A DNA stretch of 64,000 nt from Nocardioides sp. SYSU D00065 (GCF_017916425.1 NZ_JAFMSX010000003.1:1-64000); one strand, 5' to 3'. Shown: positions 6,887-17,969, numbered from the stretch's first letter. The notes: a model not told the origin generated them from the letters alone. Numbers and translations: made by a program.

Positions 6887-8159
6887 GCCACGCGTCGAGC
6901 AGCGCGCCCTGCGGCGACCCCGTGACGTCCTCGACGAGGGCCTCGAAGTCGGCCGTCGTCACGCTGCCGCCGGTGTTGTCGGCCACCCAGGTGCGGAGCA
7001 CCGAGAAGAAGGCGTCGTCGCCCACGGTCGTGCGCAGCGCGTGCAGCGTCAGCGCGCCCCGCTTGTAGACGCGGTCGTCGAACATCAGCTCCGGGCCGGG
7101 GTCCGCGAGCAGGAGGTCCTGGTCGAGGTCCGCCAGCAGCTCGTGGTGGTGGCGCGCGCACTCGTGCGCCGACCGGCGCCCGGACTGCTCGGACCACAGC
7201 CACTCGGCGTAGCAGGCGAAGCCCTCGTGCAGCCAGATGTCCTTCCACTCCGTGAGCGTGACCGCGTTGCCGAACCACTGGTGGGCGAGCTCGTGCGCGA
7301 CCAGCCGCACGGCGTCCCAGTCCTCGGAGGCGAAGTTGCGCCCGAAGGTCGACAGCGACTGCGACTCCAGCGGGATCTCGAGGTCGTCGTCGGTCACCAC
7401 GCACGTGTACGTGTCGAACGGGTAGTCGCCGAAGCGCTCCTCGAAGAAGTCCATCATCGCCGGCTGCTGCCCGAACGAGGCGTCGTACGCCGGCCCGGAC
7501 AGGTCGCCGGGGGCGACGACGACGACGCGGTCGGACAGCTCGCGGGAGACGTAGCGCCCGATCTGGCAGGTCGCGAGGTAGGTCGCCATGGGCGTGGTCA
7601 TCTCGTAGGTCCACTCCACGGTCGACCCGCGTCGGGTGCGGCCGGTCAGCTCGCCGGACATCGCGACGTGGTAGTCCTGCGGTGCCGCGACCGTGACCGC
7701 GTAGGTCGCCTTGTCGGCGGGGCGGTCGTTGCAGGGGAACCACGTCGGGGCGCCGTGGGGCTGCGCGGCGACGATCACCCCGTCGGCTAGCTCCTCCCAC
7801 CCGGCGGTGCCGAGGTGGCGCGCGCGCACGGGCTGCGGGTTGCCGGAGTAGCCGACGCGGACCTCGAACTCCTCGCCCCGGCTCGCCGAGACCGGCACCT
7901 CGAGCCGGTTGCGGCGGTGGTGGTGGCGGACCTGACGGCCCCGCACCCACACCTTGGCGACCCGCAGGCCGGCCAGGTCGAGGGTGATCGACTCGAGGTC
8001 GGCGTGGGCGACGCAGGTGAGGCGGGCGTCGCCGTCGAGCCGGTTGCCGACCACCTTGTAGGCCAGCCCGAGGGAGTAGTGGCGCACCCCGAACGAGGTG
8101 TCGCCGTGGTCGGGCACGTAGGGGTCGGTCATCGCCGAAGCAGCGTATCCGCTGGTCAC
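6852..8159 (-). CDS. M1 family zinc aminopeptidase
   Basis: 435 residues from GTG 8159, chosen because GGAGG lies six bases upstream; an internal ATG at 8132 has no such site. The order is an N-terminal beta domain, then the gluzincin core with HELAHQWFGN and the downstream zinc ligand Glu in LHEGFACYAEW. The usual GxMEN exopeptidase motif appears in altered form around LEIPLESQSLSTF. The protein lacks the long C-terminal helical domain of PepN, as do small M1 enzymes. It starts one base after the stop of the Pls-type synthetase, so it is translationally coupled. In epsilon-polylysine producers a Zn aminopeptidase that degrades the polymer accompanies the synthetase; a like role here is inference. 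Confidence 0.88.
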   Translation of the reverse strand: MTSGYAASAMTDPYVPDHGDTSFGVRHYSLGLAYKVVGNRLDGDARLTCVAHADLESITLDLAGLRVAKVWVRGRQVRHHHRRNRLEVPVSASRGEEFEVRVGYSGNPQPVRARHLGTAGWEELADGVIVAAQPHGAPTWFPCNDRPADKATYAVTVAAPQDYHVAMSGELTGRTRRGSTVEWTYEMTTPMATYLATCQIGRYVSRELSDRVVVVAPGDLSGPAYDASFGQQPAMMDFFEERFGDYPFDTYTCVVTDDDLEIPLESQSLSTFGRNFASEDWDAVRLVAHELAHQWFGNAVTLTEWKDIWLHEGFACYAEWLWSEQSGRRSAHECARHHHELLADLDQDLLLADPGPELMFDDRVYKRGALTLHALRTTVGDDAFFSVLRTWVADNTGGSVTTADFEALVEDVTGSPQGALLDAWLRELPLPDLPS

Positions 8160-8160
8160 C

Positions 8161-11100
8161 TCACGCCTCCCACGGGCCGATGGGGTTGCCGATCCAGCGG
8201 GTGCGCGAGGGCACCGCCTCGCCGCGCATCACCAGCGACACCGGACCGACGGTGGTGTGCCGGCCGATGCTCGCGGCGGGCAGGATCACGCTGTTGGGAC
8301 CGAGCGTCGCGCCGGCGCGCAGCACGACCTCGTCCATGCTCAGCACCCGGTCGTGGAAGAGGTGGGTCTGCACCACGCAGCCGCGGTTGACCGTGGCCCC
8401 GTCGTCGAGCCGGACCAGGTCGGTCTCCGGGAGCCAGTAGCTGTCGACCCACACGCCGCGGCCGATCCGCGCGCCGAGGCTGCGCAACCACACGTTGAGG
8501 GCGACCGTGCCCTGCGCCGGCCCGGCGAACCACGGTGCCGCCACCACCTCGGTGAAGGCGTCGGCCAGCTCGTTGCGCCACACGAAGGACGACCACAGGG
8601 GGTGCTCGCCGACGCGGTGCCGGCCCACCAGCACCCACTTGGCCAGGGTGGAGATGCCGGCCGCCGCGATCCCGGCCAGCAGGAGGACCGGGCCGGCCGT
8701 CAGCACCGCGACCCCCAGGCTCTGCTGCATCAGCCATCCGATTCCCAGCGCCACGCCCGCGACCAGGTGGGCCAGCACGAGCATGGGCACGACCCGCACC
8801 AGCTCCACCGCGCCGCGGGCCACCCGCAGCCGCGTCGGTGGGTCGTAGGTCCGCGAGCCGTCGCCCGCCGCGGCGGAGCGGCGCAGCCTGGTCGGCGGGC
8901 TGCCGACCCAGGACGACCGTGCCTTCGCCTCCCGCCGCGCCGGGGCGGCGGACAGCACCGCGACCAGCGACTCCTTGGGGACCTTGCGGCCCGGAGCCGC
9001 CATGCCGGAGTTGCCGACGAAGGCGCGCTTGCCGATCTTGACGTGGGCCACGCGCATCCAACCGCCCCCGAGCTCGTAGCAGCCCACCAGCGTGTCGTCA
9101 GCCAGGAACGCGTGGTCCCCGATCGTGGTGAAACGCGGGATCAGCAGGACCGTGGAGGCCTCCACGCCCTCGCCGACCCGCGCGCCGAGGAGGCGCAGCC
9201 AGGTCGGCGTGAGCGCGCTGGAGTAGAGCGGGAACAGCCAGGTGCGGGCCTCGTCCAGCACGCGGAGGGTGCCCCAGATGCGAACCCCGGTGCCGGAGCG
9301 CACCGGGACGTGGCCGTCGCTCATCCCCGCGCCGAGCACCCGCACCAGCCCGAGCACCAGCAGCGCCAGGACGGCGTACGTCACCAGGGTGGCCAGGGGC
9401 AGCCAGGGCCAGCCGGCGCGGACGGCGTCGCCGAGCGAGTCGGCACCGCGCACCGCGGGCAGCAGCACGAGGCCGCCGCACGCCAGCGCGACGGCGGGCA
9501 GCGTCGCGATGAGCCAGGCGAGCGCGCCGTAGGCACCCAGCCAGACGCCGTCCCCGGACGAGGACGCCTCGCCCTGCCACGGCCCGCGAGCCCGGTCCGC
9601 CTGGCGCTCCGCCGGAGCCCCCGACCAGTACTCCCCGGCGGGCACGACGCCGTCGACGTACGACCCCGGCGCCACCTCGGCGTCCTTGCCCACGACCGCG
9701 CCCGGCGCGAGGGTGCACCGCGCCCCGACGCGGGCGCGCGCCCCCACGGTGATCGGCCCCACGTGGAGCGCGTCGCCGTCGATCCAGTGCCCGGCCAGGT
9801 CCACCTCGGGCTCGATCGCCGCGCCCTTGCCGACGGTGAGCATCCCGGTCACGCTCGGCAGCGTGTGCAGGTCCACGCCCCGGCCGACCCGGTTGCCCAG
9901 GAGCCGGGCGTACGCCGGGAACCACGGGGCGCCCGCGAGCGCGCGGGCGGCGAGCTCGTCCTGGATCCGCTCGGCCAGCCAGATGCGCAGGTGCACCTTG
10001 CCGCCGCGTGGGTGCTCGCCCGCCGTCACGCCGCGCAGCACGAGACGGGCCAGCAGCGCGGCGAGCGTCATCCGTCCCGGCGGGACGAGGAAGAACCATC
10101 CCAGGACGATCAGCGCCCAGAGCGGGTACGTCGGGAGCCAGGCCAGGTCGAGGGCGCCGTGGGCCACGGTGCTGGCGATCATCAACCAGGTCAGCCACCG
10201 CATCCCGGCCAGCGCGCGCAGTGGCCAGAAGGCCAGCAGCTGGCCGGCCTGGGTCTTGCGGCGCAGCGGCACGACGTGGCGGTCGGTCTGGGTGGACCCG
10301 GTCGAGAGCCTGGGCAGCGCCGCGGCGAGGGCGCCGATCGTGGGGTTCTCGTAGACGTCGCCGACCACGACCTCCGGGTGGCGCTCGCGGATCCGGCTCA
10401 CCACCTGGGCGGCGGTGAGCGACCCGCCGCCGAAGGCGAAGAAGTCGTCGCGGGGACTGGTGGCCTCCGCCCCGAGGACGTCGGACCAGATCCCGGCCAG
10501 CCATGCCTCGGTCTCGTCGAGGCCTCCCTCGCGCGCCGCTCCGGCGCCCGGAAGGGGCCAGGGCAGTGCGTCGCGGTCCACCTTGCCGCTCGTGCGCGTC
10601 GGCATCTCCTCCACCACAGCCAGCCGCGGCACGAGGGCGGCGGGCAGGCGCTCGCGCAGCAGGTCGGCCGCGGCGGCGGCGTCGTACGACGCGTCGACGG
10701 TGAGGTAGCCGACGAGGAGCTTGTTGCCCGACCTGGTGGACCGGACGGCGGCGGCGGCGGAGACCACGCCCGGAAGCCGGAGCAGCTGGTCGTCGAGCTC
10801 GCCGAGCTCGATGCGGCGCCCGCCGATCTTGACCTGGTCGTCGGCGCGGCCGGCGAAGACCAGGCCCAGCGGGTCGTTGCGCACCACGTCGCCGGAGCGG
10901 TAGGCGCGGTCCCAGCCCAGCGCCGGCATGGGGGCGTAGGCGGCGGCGTCCTTCTCGGGATCGAGGTAGCGGGCCAGGCCGACGCCGCCGATGATCAGCT
11001 CGCCCGACTCGCCCTCGGCGACCGGCTCACCGGCGGCGTCGACGACCGCGAGGTCCCACCCGTCGAGGGGCAGTCCGATCCGGACCGGCTCGCCGCCGTC

Positions 11101-12024
11101 GAGCAGCGCGGCGCACGCCACCACCGTCGCCTCGGTGGGGCCGTAGGTGTTCCACACCTCACGGCCCGGCGCCTGGAGCCGGGCGGCCAGCTCGGGCGGG
11201 CACGCCTCGCCGCCCATGATCAGCAGCCGCACCCGCGCCAGGGACTCCGCCGGCCACAGCGAGACCAGGGTGGGCACGGTGGAGACGACGGTGACGCCGT
11301 TGGCGACCAGCCACGGGCCGACGTCGACCCCGGAGCGGACCAGCGAGCGGGGTGCGGGGACCAGGCAGGCGCCGTAGGCCCAGGCCAGCCACATCTCCTC
11401 GCAGCTGGCGTCGAAGGCCACGCTGAGGCCCGCCATCACGCGGTCGCCGGGTCCGATCGGCGCGTCCTGGAGGAAGAGCGCGGCCTCGGCGTCGACGAAG
11501 GCGGCGGCGTTGCGGTGGGTGACGGCGACGCCCTTGGGGGTGCCTGTCGAGCCGGAGGTGAAGATCACCCACGCGTCGTCGGACGGCACCGGGTCGCGCC
11601 GGGGCCGCGGGGGCTGGACCCGGGTGACGCTGACCGCCAGGTCGTTGCCGACGATCGCCGCGGCGCGCGACTCCGCGACGACGACCCGCGCCCGCTCGTC
11701 CGGGTCGTCGGCGTCGAGGGGGACGTACGCCGCTCCGGCGCACAGCACGCCGAGGATCGCGACGTAGAGGTCGGTCGTCCCGGACCGCACCCGCACCGCC
11801 ACCTTGTCCCCGGGGCCGACGCCCGCCTGGGCCAGCTCGTCGGCGAGTGTGTCGGCCGCCTCGAGGAGCTCGGCGTACGTCAGCACGGCGACGCCGCTGT
11901 CGACCGCCGGCTCGTCGGCGTAGTAGGCCGCCGTGGCGCGCAGGATGTCGACGAGCGTCCGCGGTGCCGGTGCCCGGTCACCGGCGAGGAGCGAGGGCAG
12001 GAGAGGGTGCGGCACGCCGCGCAT
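8161..12024 (-). CDS. Pls/PosA-family nonribosomal peptide synthetase (poly(amino acid) synthetase-like)
   Basis: 1287 residues from ATG 12024. Residues 25-490 are an adenylation domain: VIFTSGSTGTPKGVAVTH at 153-170, NTYGPTEAT at 292-300, YRSGDV at 375, and Lys481 in TSGKVDRDAL. The pocket segment FDASCEEMW (204-212) puts Glu where most A domains have an aromatic residue, which would suit a basic side chain. Residues 510-570 are a carrier domain with Ser535 in GGGSL. After this come membrane spans (about 600-650, 850-960, 1110-1170) alternating with three hexapeptide/left-handed-helix-like modules (about 700-800, 985-1060, 1200-1287), the layout of epsilon-poly-L-lysine synthetase (Pls) and relatives. 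No condensation or thioesterase domain of the normal kind is seen. The product is probably a homopolymer of a diamino acid. Confidence 0.88.
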   Translation of the reverse strand: MRGVPHPLLPSLLAGDRAPAPRTLVDILRATAAYYADEPAVDSGVAVLTYAELLEAADTLADELAQAGVGPGDKVAVRVRSGTTDLYVAILGVLCAGAAYVPLDADDPDERARVVVAESRAAAIVGNDLAVSVTRVQPPRPRRDPVPSDDAWVIFTSGSTGTPKGVAVTHRNAAAFVDAEAALFLQDAPIGPGDRVMAGLSVAFDASCEEMWLAWAYGACLVPAPRSLVRSGVDVGPWLVANGVTVVSTVPTLVSLWPAESLARVRLLIMGGEACPPELAARLQAPGREVWNTYGPTEATVVACAALLDGGEPVRIGLPLDGWDLAVVDAAGEPVAEGESGELIIGGVGLARYLDPEKDAAAYAPMPALGWDRAYRSGDVVRNDPLGLVFAGRADDQVKIGGRRIELGELDDQLLRLPGVVSAAAAVRSTRSGNKLLVGYLTVDASYDAAAAADLLRERLPAALVPRLAVVEEMPTRTSGKVDRDALPWPLPGAGAAREGGLDETEAWLAGIWSDVLGAEATSPRDDFFAFGGGSLTAAQVVSRIRERHPEVVVGDVYENPTIGALAAALPRLSTGSTQTDRHVVPLRRKTQAGQLLAFWPLRALAGMRWLTWLMIASTVAHGALDLAWLPTYPLWALIVLGWFFLVPPGRMTLAALLARLVLRGVTAGEHPRGGKVHLRIWLAERIQDELAARALAGAPWFPAYARLLGNRVGRGVDLHTLPSVTGMLTVGKGAAIEPEVDLAGHWIDGDALHVGPITVGARARVGARCTLAPGAVVGKDAEVAPGSYVDGVVPAGEYWSGAPAERQADRARGPWQGEASSSGDGVWLGAYGALAWLIATLPAVALACGGLVLLPAVRGADSLGDAVRAGWPWLPLATLVTYAVLALLVLGLVRVLGAGMSDGHVPVRSGTGVRIWGTLRVLDEARTWLFPLYSSALTPTWLRLLGARVGEGVEASTVLLIPRFTTIGDHAFLADDTLVGCYELGGGWMRVAHVKIGKRAFVGNSGMAAPGRKVPKESLVAVLSAAPARREAKARSSWVGSPPTRLRRSAAAGDGSRTYDPPTRLRVARGAVELVRVVPMLVLAHLVAGVALGIGWLMQQSLGVAVLTAGPVLLLAGIAAAGISTLAKWVLVGRHRVGEHPLWSSFVWRNELADAFTEVVAAPWFAGPAQGTVALNVWLRSLGARIGRGVWVDSYWLPETDLVRLDDGATVNRGCVVQTHLFHDRVLSMDEVVLRAGATLGPNSVILPAASIGRHTTVGPVSLVMRGEAVPSRTRWIGNPIGPWEA

Positions 12025-12156
12025 TGTGGGGGGTGCCGGCGACCAGCAGGTGAACGCGTGTCGGGACCCGGACGCCCCGACGAAGCCTCGGTGAACACTC
12101 GCTCGCCGGGCCCGCCGCACCGCGACAGCCAGGGCACGGCGGCCCATGCTGGGTCC

Positions 12157-12972
12157 GTGACCAGCTACGGCGACCACACCGGCCCGCTCGCCATCGCGCA
12201 CCGCGGCGGCATGGGACTCGCACCCGAGAACACGCTGGCCGCCTTCGGGCGGGCCACCTCACTGGGCCTGACCCACCTCGAGACCGACGTGCACACCACC
12301 CACGACGGGCACGTCGTGTGCTTCCACGACGCCACCCTGCGTCGCGTCACCGGGCACCCGGGACGCGTCGCGGACCTCGACCTCGCCGACATCCGCCGCC
12401 TGCGGGTGGGGGGCACCGACCAGGTGCCGACCCTCACCGAGGCGATGGCGACCTTCCCGCAGGCACGGTTCGCGATCGACCTCAAGGACGAGGCGTCCAT
12501 CGGTGCGATGGCCCGCCTGCTGCGCGCCCACCCGGGCTGGGCGGAGCGGATCTGCGTCGCCGGCGCCCGCAGCCGCTGGCTCAGCCGCCTGCAGGACCAG
12601 GCGCCGGGCGTCACCACGGCGCTCGGCTGGCGCGCCCTGACGGCCCTCATCGCCTGCTCGCGCGGCGGCGTCCGTCCCCTCGGGGTGGCGGGCGGCGCGT
12701 TCGCCCACGTGCCGCTGCGCCTGGGGCGGCTGCCGGTCCACTCCGAGCGGGTCGTCGCGCGCGCCCACGAGATGGGGATCCGGGTCGTCGTGTGGACCGT
12801 CGACGACGCCGCCACCATGCGCTCGCTGCTCGACGCCGGCGTCGACGGCATCATCACCGACCGCCCCGACGTGCTGCGCGAGGTGCTGATCAGCCGCGGC
12901 CAGTGGACGCGGGCGGACCTACGACCGGCGCCGCCGGTCGCGCCCGCGGGGCTGGCGCTGCAGGACGGGTGA
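12157..12972 (+). CDS. glycerophosphodiester phosphodiesterase
   Basis: 271 residues from GTG 12157; no signal peptide, so probably cytoplasmic. The GDPD TIM barrel is clear: LAIAHRGGMGLAPENTLAAF (catalytic His-Arg and Glu-Asn), HLETDVHTTHDGHVVCFHD (metal-binding Glu/Asp and second catalytic His), VPTLTEAM, FAIDLKDE, and the late GIRVVVWTVDDAATM and GVDGIITDRPDV. It would hydrolyse glycerophosphodiesters to glycerol-3-phosphate and an alcohol. A CATGCT -10-like box ends six bases before the start. It diverges from the Pls-type synthetase gene. Confidence 0.92.
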   Translation: MTSYGDHTGPLAIAHRGGMGLAPENTLAAFGRATSLGLTHLETDVHTTHDGHVVCFHDATLRRVTGHPGRVADLDLADIRRLRVGGTDQVPTLTEAMATFPQARFAIDLKDEASIGAMARLLRAHPGWAERICVAGARSRWLSRLQDQAPGVTTALGWRALTALIACSRGGVRPLGVAGGAFAHVPLRLGRLPVHSERVVARAHEMGIRVVVWTVDDAATMRSLLDAGVDGIITDRPDVLREVLISRGQWTRADLRPAPPVAPAGLALQDG

Positions 12973-12975
12973 GGC

Positions 12976-13590
12976 TCAGGCCCGGTCCAGCACCTCGGCG
13001 CGGACCCCGTGGGAGACCGCCCACAGGACCGCCTGGCTGCGACTCTGCACACCGGTCTTGCGATAGGCGCTGCGGATGTAGGACTTCACCGAGTTGAGCG
13101 AGATCTGCATCTCCTCGGCGATCTCGTTGTTGCTCTTGCCGGTCGCGATGTGGGCCACCGTCTCGCGCTCGCGGACGGTGAGCAGGTCGACCTCGCTCGA
13201 GGTCCTCAGGCCGCTGCGGGCCGGGACCGGCTGGCGCGGTGCCACGACGAACTCGCCCATCTCGATGGCTCGCAGCGCCCGGCCGAGCTGCGCGGCGCTC
13301 AGGCTCTTGCTGAGGTAGCCGGCCACGCCCGTGCCGACCACCTCGTGGACGAGGGCCGGCTGGTGGTTCCAGGTGAAGACGGCGACGTGCCTGATGTAGG
13401 GGTCGGCGACGGCCCGCTGCAGGTTGGTGTCCGCGCGCGCGCCGAAGGTCTCGACGAGGGCGACGTCGATGGGGGCGTGAGCGCGGTCCTTCACGCTGCC
13501 GAGCTCGAAGCCCCCGAGGGTCCTGAGCATGCTTTCGAGTCCACGGCGGACGAGCTCGTCGCCGCCCAGCAGGGCAACACGGATGGTCAT
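12976..13590 (-). CDS. LuxR/NarL-type regulator with degenerate receiver domain
   Basis: 204 residues from ATG 13590. Residues 1-115 have a receiver fold (RVALLGGDELVRRGLESML, then VAGYLSKSLSAAQLGRAL with the conserved Lys) but the acidic pocket is reduced and the phospho-acceptor Asp is replaced by Glu47 in DVALVE. Residues about 137-195 are a LuxR helix-turn-helix (LTVRERETVAHIATGKSNNEIAEEM and SLNSVKSYIRSAYRKTGV). It has no neighbouring histidine kinase and probably acts independently of phosphorylation. It ends three bases from the convergent GDPD gene. Nested palindromes upstream may be its own operator. Confidence 0.88.
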   Translation of the reverse strand: MTIRVALLGGDELVRRGLESMLRTLGGFELGSVKDRAHAPIDVALVETFGARADTNLQRAVADPYIRHVAVFTWNHQPALVHEVVGTGVAGYLSKSLSAAQLGRALRAIEMGEFVVAPRQPVPARSGLRTSSEVDLLTVRERETVAHIATGKSNNEIAEEMQISLNSVKSYIRSAYRKTGVQSRSQAVLWAVSHGVRAEVLDRA

Positions 13591-13604
13591 GGGGGTCCTC
13601 ACAC

Positions 13605-13635
13605 GTCGTACGACAGAGGCGTACGTGCGTACGCC
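13605..13635. promoter_or_regulatory. nested CGTACG palindromes upstream of the LuxR gene
   Basis: GTCGTACGAC (13605-13614) is a perfect 10-bp palindrome, followed three bases on by GGCGTACG-TG-CGTACGCC (13618-13635). Outside them, GGGGGTC and GACCCCC around 13590-13650 can also pair. They lie 15-45 bp upstream of the LuxR start, a good position for an autoregulatory operator. Confidence 0.45.
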
Positions 13636-13757
13636 CCTCGACGACCCCCAGATCGCCACCACCGACTGTAGGCGACGTCGCCCGCTCCGGTCGCCTGCCG
13701 GAGCCCCGCTTCCGCGTGCACCGGGCGGTTTTCCCACCCCGACAGGTGGGCCCTGGA

Positions 13758-13793
13758 TTGTCCGCAATACCCCGGGGGGGTATGGTCGACGAC
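13758..13793 (+). promoter_or_regulatory. copper-responsive promoter with CsoR operator
   Basis: TTGTCC (13758-13763) and TATGGT (13781-13786) are separated by exactly 17 bp, a plausible -35/-10 pair. Between and overlapping them is ATACCCCGGGGGGGTAT (13767-13783), the G/C-tract palindrome flanked by AT/TA that CsoR proteins bind. A transcript would start at about 13793-13794, at the csoR start codon, so the message is probably leaderless and CsoR would block the polymerase directly. Confidence 0.75.
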
Positions 13794-14096
13794 ATGAGCG
13801 AGCACCACGGGCACCTGCAGGGCAACGACGACGCCGTCCAGGCCCACCTCAAGCGGCTGCGCCGCATCGAGGGGCAGGTGCGCGGCATCCAGCGCATGGT
13901 GGAGCAGGAGGCCTACTGCATCGACGTCCTGACCCAGGTCTCCGCAGCCACCAAGGCTCTGCAGGCCCTCGCTCTCTCGCTCCTCGACGACCACATGGCC
14001 CACTGCCTGGTGGACGCGGCCCGCCAAGGCGGTGCCGAGCAGGAGCAGAAGATCAAGGAGGCCTCGGAGGCCATCGCGCGCCTCGTGAGGTCCTGA
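13794..14096 (+). CDS. csoR: CsoR, copper-sensing transcriptional repressor
   Basis: 100 residues from ATG 13794. An in-frame ATG at 13782 is rejected because it lies inside the -10 box. The all-helical CsoR/RcnR fold starts at AHLKRLRRIEGQVRGIQRM. The Cu(I) ligands Cys42, His67 and Cys71 are spaced 25 and 4 residues apart, exactly as in Mycobacterium tuberculosis CsoR (Cys36/His61/Cys65), which argues for copper over nickel or persulfide sensing. It would repress this operon until Cu(I) binds. It is the first gene of csoR-copZ-envelope protein-copA. Confidence 0.93.
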   Translation: MSEHHGHLQGNDDAVQAHLKRLRRIEGQVRGIQRMVEQEAYCIDVLTQVSAATKALQALALSLLDDHMAHCLVDAARQGGAEQEQKIKEASEAIARLVRS

Positions 14097-14143
14097 ACCA
14101 CCCACATGCCCGAGTCCCCCACCCGAACCCCGAGGAGCACCCC

Positions 14144-14356
14144 ATGAGCCAGACCCAGTCGTTCACCGTGACCGGCATGACCTGCGGCCACTGCGCCACC
14201 TCCGTCAGCGAGGAGATCTCCGAGATCGCCGGCGTCGAGTCCGTCGACGTCGTCGTGGAGACCGGAGCCGTCACCGTCACCAGCACCGCACCCCTCGACG
14301 CCTCGGCCGTGCGTGCCGCCGTCGAGGAGGCGGGCTACGCCCTCGCCGACGCCTGA
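14144..14356 (+). CDS. copper chaperone, CopZ-like heavy-metal-associated domain protein
   Basis: 70 residues from ATG 14144, preceded by GAGGAG. It is one ferredoxin-like HMA domain with the metal site GMTCGHC at residues 11-17 and the expected C-terminal AVEEAGYAL. It would carry Cu(I) in the cytoplasm to the P-type ATPase two genes downstream. It lies 47 bases after csoR in the copper operon. Confidence 0.92.
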   Translation: MSQTQSFTVTGMTCGHCATSVSEEISEIAGVESVDVVVETGAVTVTSTAPLDASAVRAAVEEAGYALADA

Positions 14357-14376
14357 TCCCTGACCCAGGAGCCACC

Positions 14377-15337
14377 ATGAGCACCCCTGTCCGCGTCGCC
14401 GCGTTCGTCACGGCCCTCGCCACCGCCTTCGCGCTGGCCTGGGGCGGCGGCCGGCTGGTCGGGCCACTCGACGCCGAGCCGGTCGCGCACGAGGGATCGG
14501 GCACGCACGATCCTGGCGAGTACGATCCTGCCGGTCACGGCTCGGCAGGCCACGGCTCCGGCGTCGCGGACGCCACCGGGCTGACCGCCCGGGTGGACGG
14601 CTTCACCCTGGCGCTCGCCGACCGCACGCTGCCGGCCGGGCGCACGCGGCTGGACTTCCAGGTGCTCACCTCGAGCGGGCGGCCCCTGCTCGACCACACG
14701 CGCCAGCACGAGAAGGACCTGCACCTGATCGTCGTACGGCGCGACCTCACCGGCTTCCAGCACGTGCACCCGCGTCTCGACGAAGCGACCGGCACCTGGT
14801 CGACCGAGGTGCGCCTGTCGCCCGGCGTGTGGCGGGTCGTCGCCGACCTCGCGCCGGCGGGCTGGGAGGGCATCACCCTCGCCGACGACCTGGCCGTGCC
14901 CGGCGACTTCGAGCCCGCGCCGCTCCCCGCCGACGACCGCTCGGCGAGCATCGCGACGCCCGAGGGCACCTACACCGTCACGCTCGGCGGCGACACCGCC
15001 CCGGGCGCGGAGACGGTGCTGACCACGCGGATCGAGCTCGACGGCCGACCCGTCACCGACCTCGAGCCCTACCTCGGCGCGTTCGGACACCTCGTCGCGA
15101 TCCGCGCCGGCGACCTCGGCTACCTGCACGTCCATCCCGAGGAGGGCCGGCCGGGGCCGGGCATCGACTTCGCGACGGCGTTCCCCACACCCGGGACGTA
15201 CCGCCTGTTCCTGGACTTCGCGCACCGGGGCGCCGTCCACACCGCCGCCTTCACCGTCGAGTCCGGCGGCGTCCCCAGCGTCCCCCGCAGCAACGACGAC
15301 AGCGGCACCAGCCACGAGCACGAAGGAGGCACGGACC

Positions 15338-15348
<11 letters not shown>
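14377..15348 (+). CDS. membrane-anchored protein of the copper operon, histidine-rich
   Basis: 323 residues from ATG 14377 (AGGAG site). A hydrophobic N-terminal helix ([20 protein letters not shown]) is followed by a His/Gly-rich stretch around residues 45-63 ([11 protein letters not shown]) and a C-terminal [11 protein letters not shown] tail, both likely metal-binding. Two similar beta-rich halves follow, each with an HVHP motif ([13 protein letters not shown] near residue 128 and [11 protein letters not shown] near 250). This type of protein is common beside actinobacterial copper ATPases, but its biochemical role is not established; an outward-facing copper-binding protein is the likely guess. 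It overlaps copA by 11 bases. Confidence 0.8.
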
Positions 15349-17578
<2,230 letters not shown>

Positions 17579-17609
17579 GCCGCGGCGCGGCCTGCGAGAA
17601 TCGCCCGTC

Positions 17610-17969
17610 GTGGACGGACCCCTGCCCCTCGCGCTGCTCGTCGGCTCGCTGCTGTTCGCCGCCGTCGTGCTGGTCTACGTCGTGCTGGACCGCACGCCCG
17701 ACTGGGGCCTGCTCGGCCTCGCCGCCCTGCTCGAGGCGGCGACGCTGGTGCTGCTCGTGGTCGCGGCGGTCCAGGTCGGCGACGTGGACCTGTCCGGCGG
17801 CGCGGTCGTCACCCTCTTCGGCTACCTCGTGGCGGGCCTGGTGCTGCTGCCGCTCGGCTTCGTGTGGTCCCTGGCCGAGCGCAGCCGCGGCGCGACCGCG
17901 GTGCTGCTCGTGGCGGGGCTGGCGCAGGCCTTCGTCGTCGTACGCGTCATGCAGGTGTGGCCGTCGTGA
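17610..17969 (+). CDS. four-span membrane protein of unknown function
   Basis: 119 residues from GTG 17610. Almost the whole sequence is hydrophobic, with about four helices (PLALLVGSLLFAAVVLVYVV, WGLLGLAALLEAATLVLLVV, GAVVTLFGYLVAGLVLLPL, ATAVLLVAGLAQAFVVVRV). No family recognised with certainty. It overlaps the next membrane-protein gene by GTGA, so they form a coupled pair. It follows copA by 31 bases, but has its own -10-like box (GAGAAT at 17596-17601), so a role in copper handling is not implied. Confidence 0.75.
   Translation: MDGPLPLALLVGSLLFAAVVLVYVVLDRTPDWGLLGLAALLEAATLVLLVVAAVQVGDVDLSGGAVVTLFGYLVAGLVLLPLGFVWSLAERSRGATAVLLVAGLAQAFVVVRVMQVWPS

Noticed and set aside
8257..12972. A very long plus-strand open frame (over 1500 codons) across the NRPS gene
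   Set aside because: It is the mirror frame of the minus-strand NRPS; only its last part (12157-12972) is the GDPD gene. Long antisense frames are normal at this GC content.
13782..13784. ATG at 13782 as the csoR start
   Set aside because: It lies inside the -10 box and operator, so the downstream ATG at 13794 is preferred.
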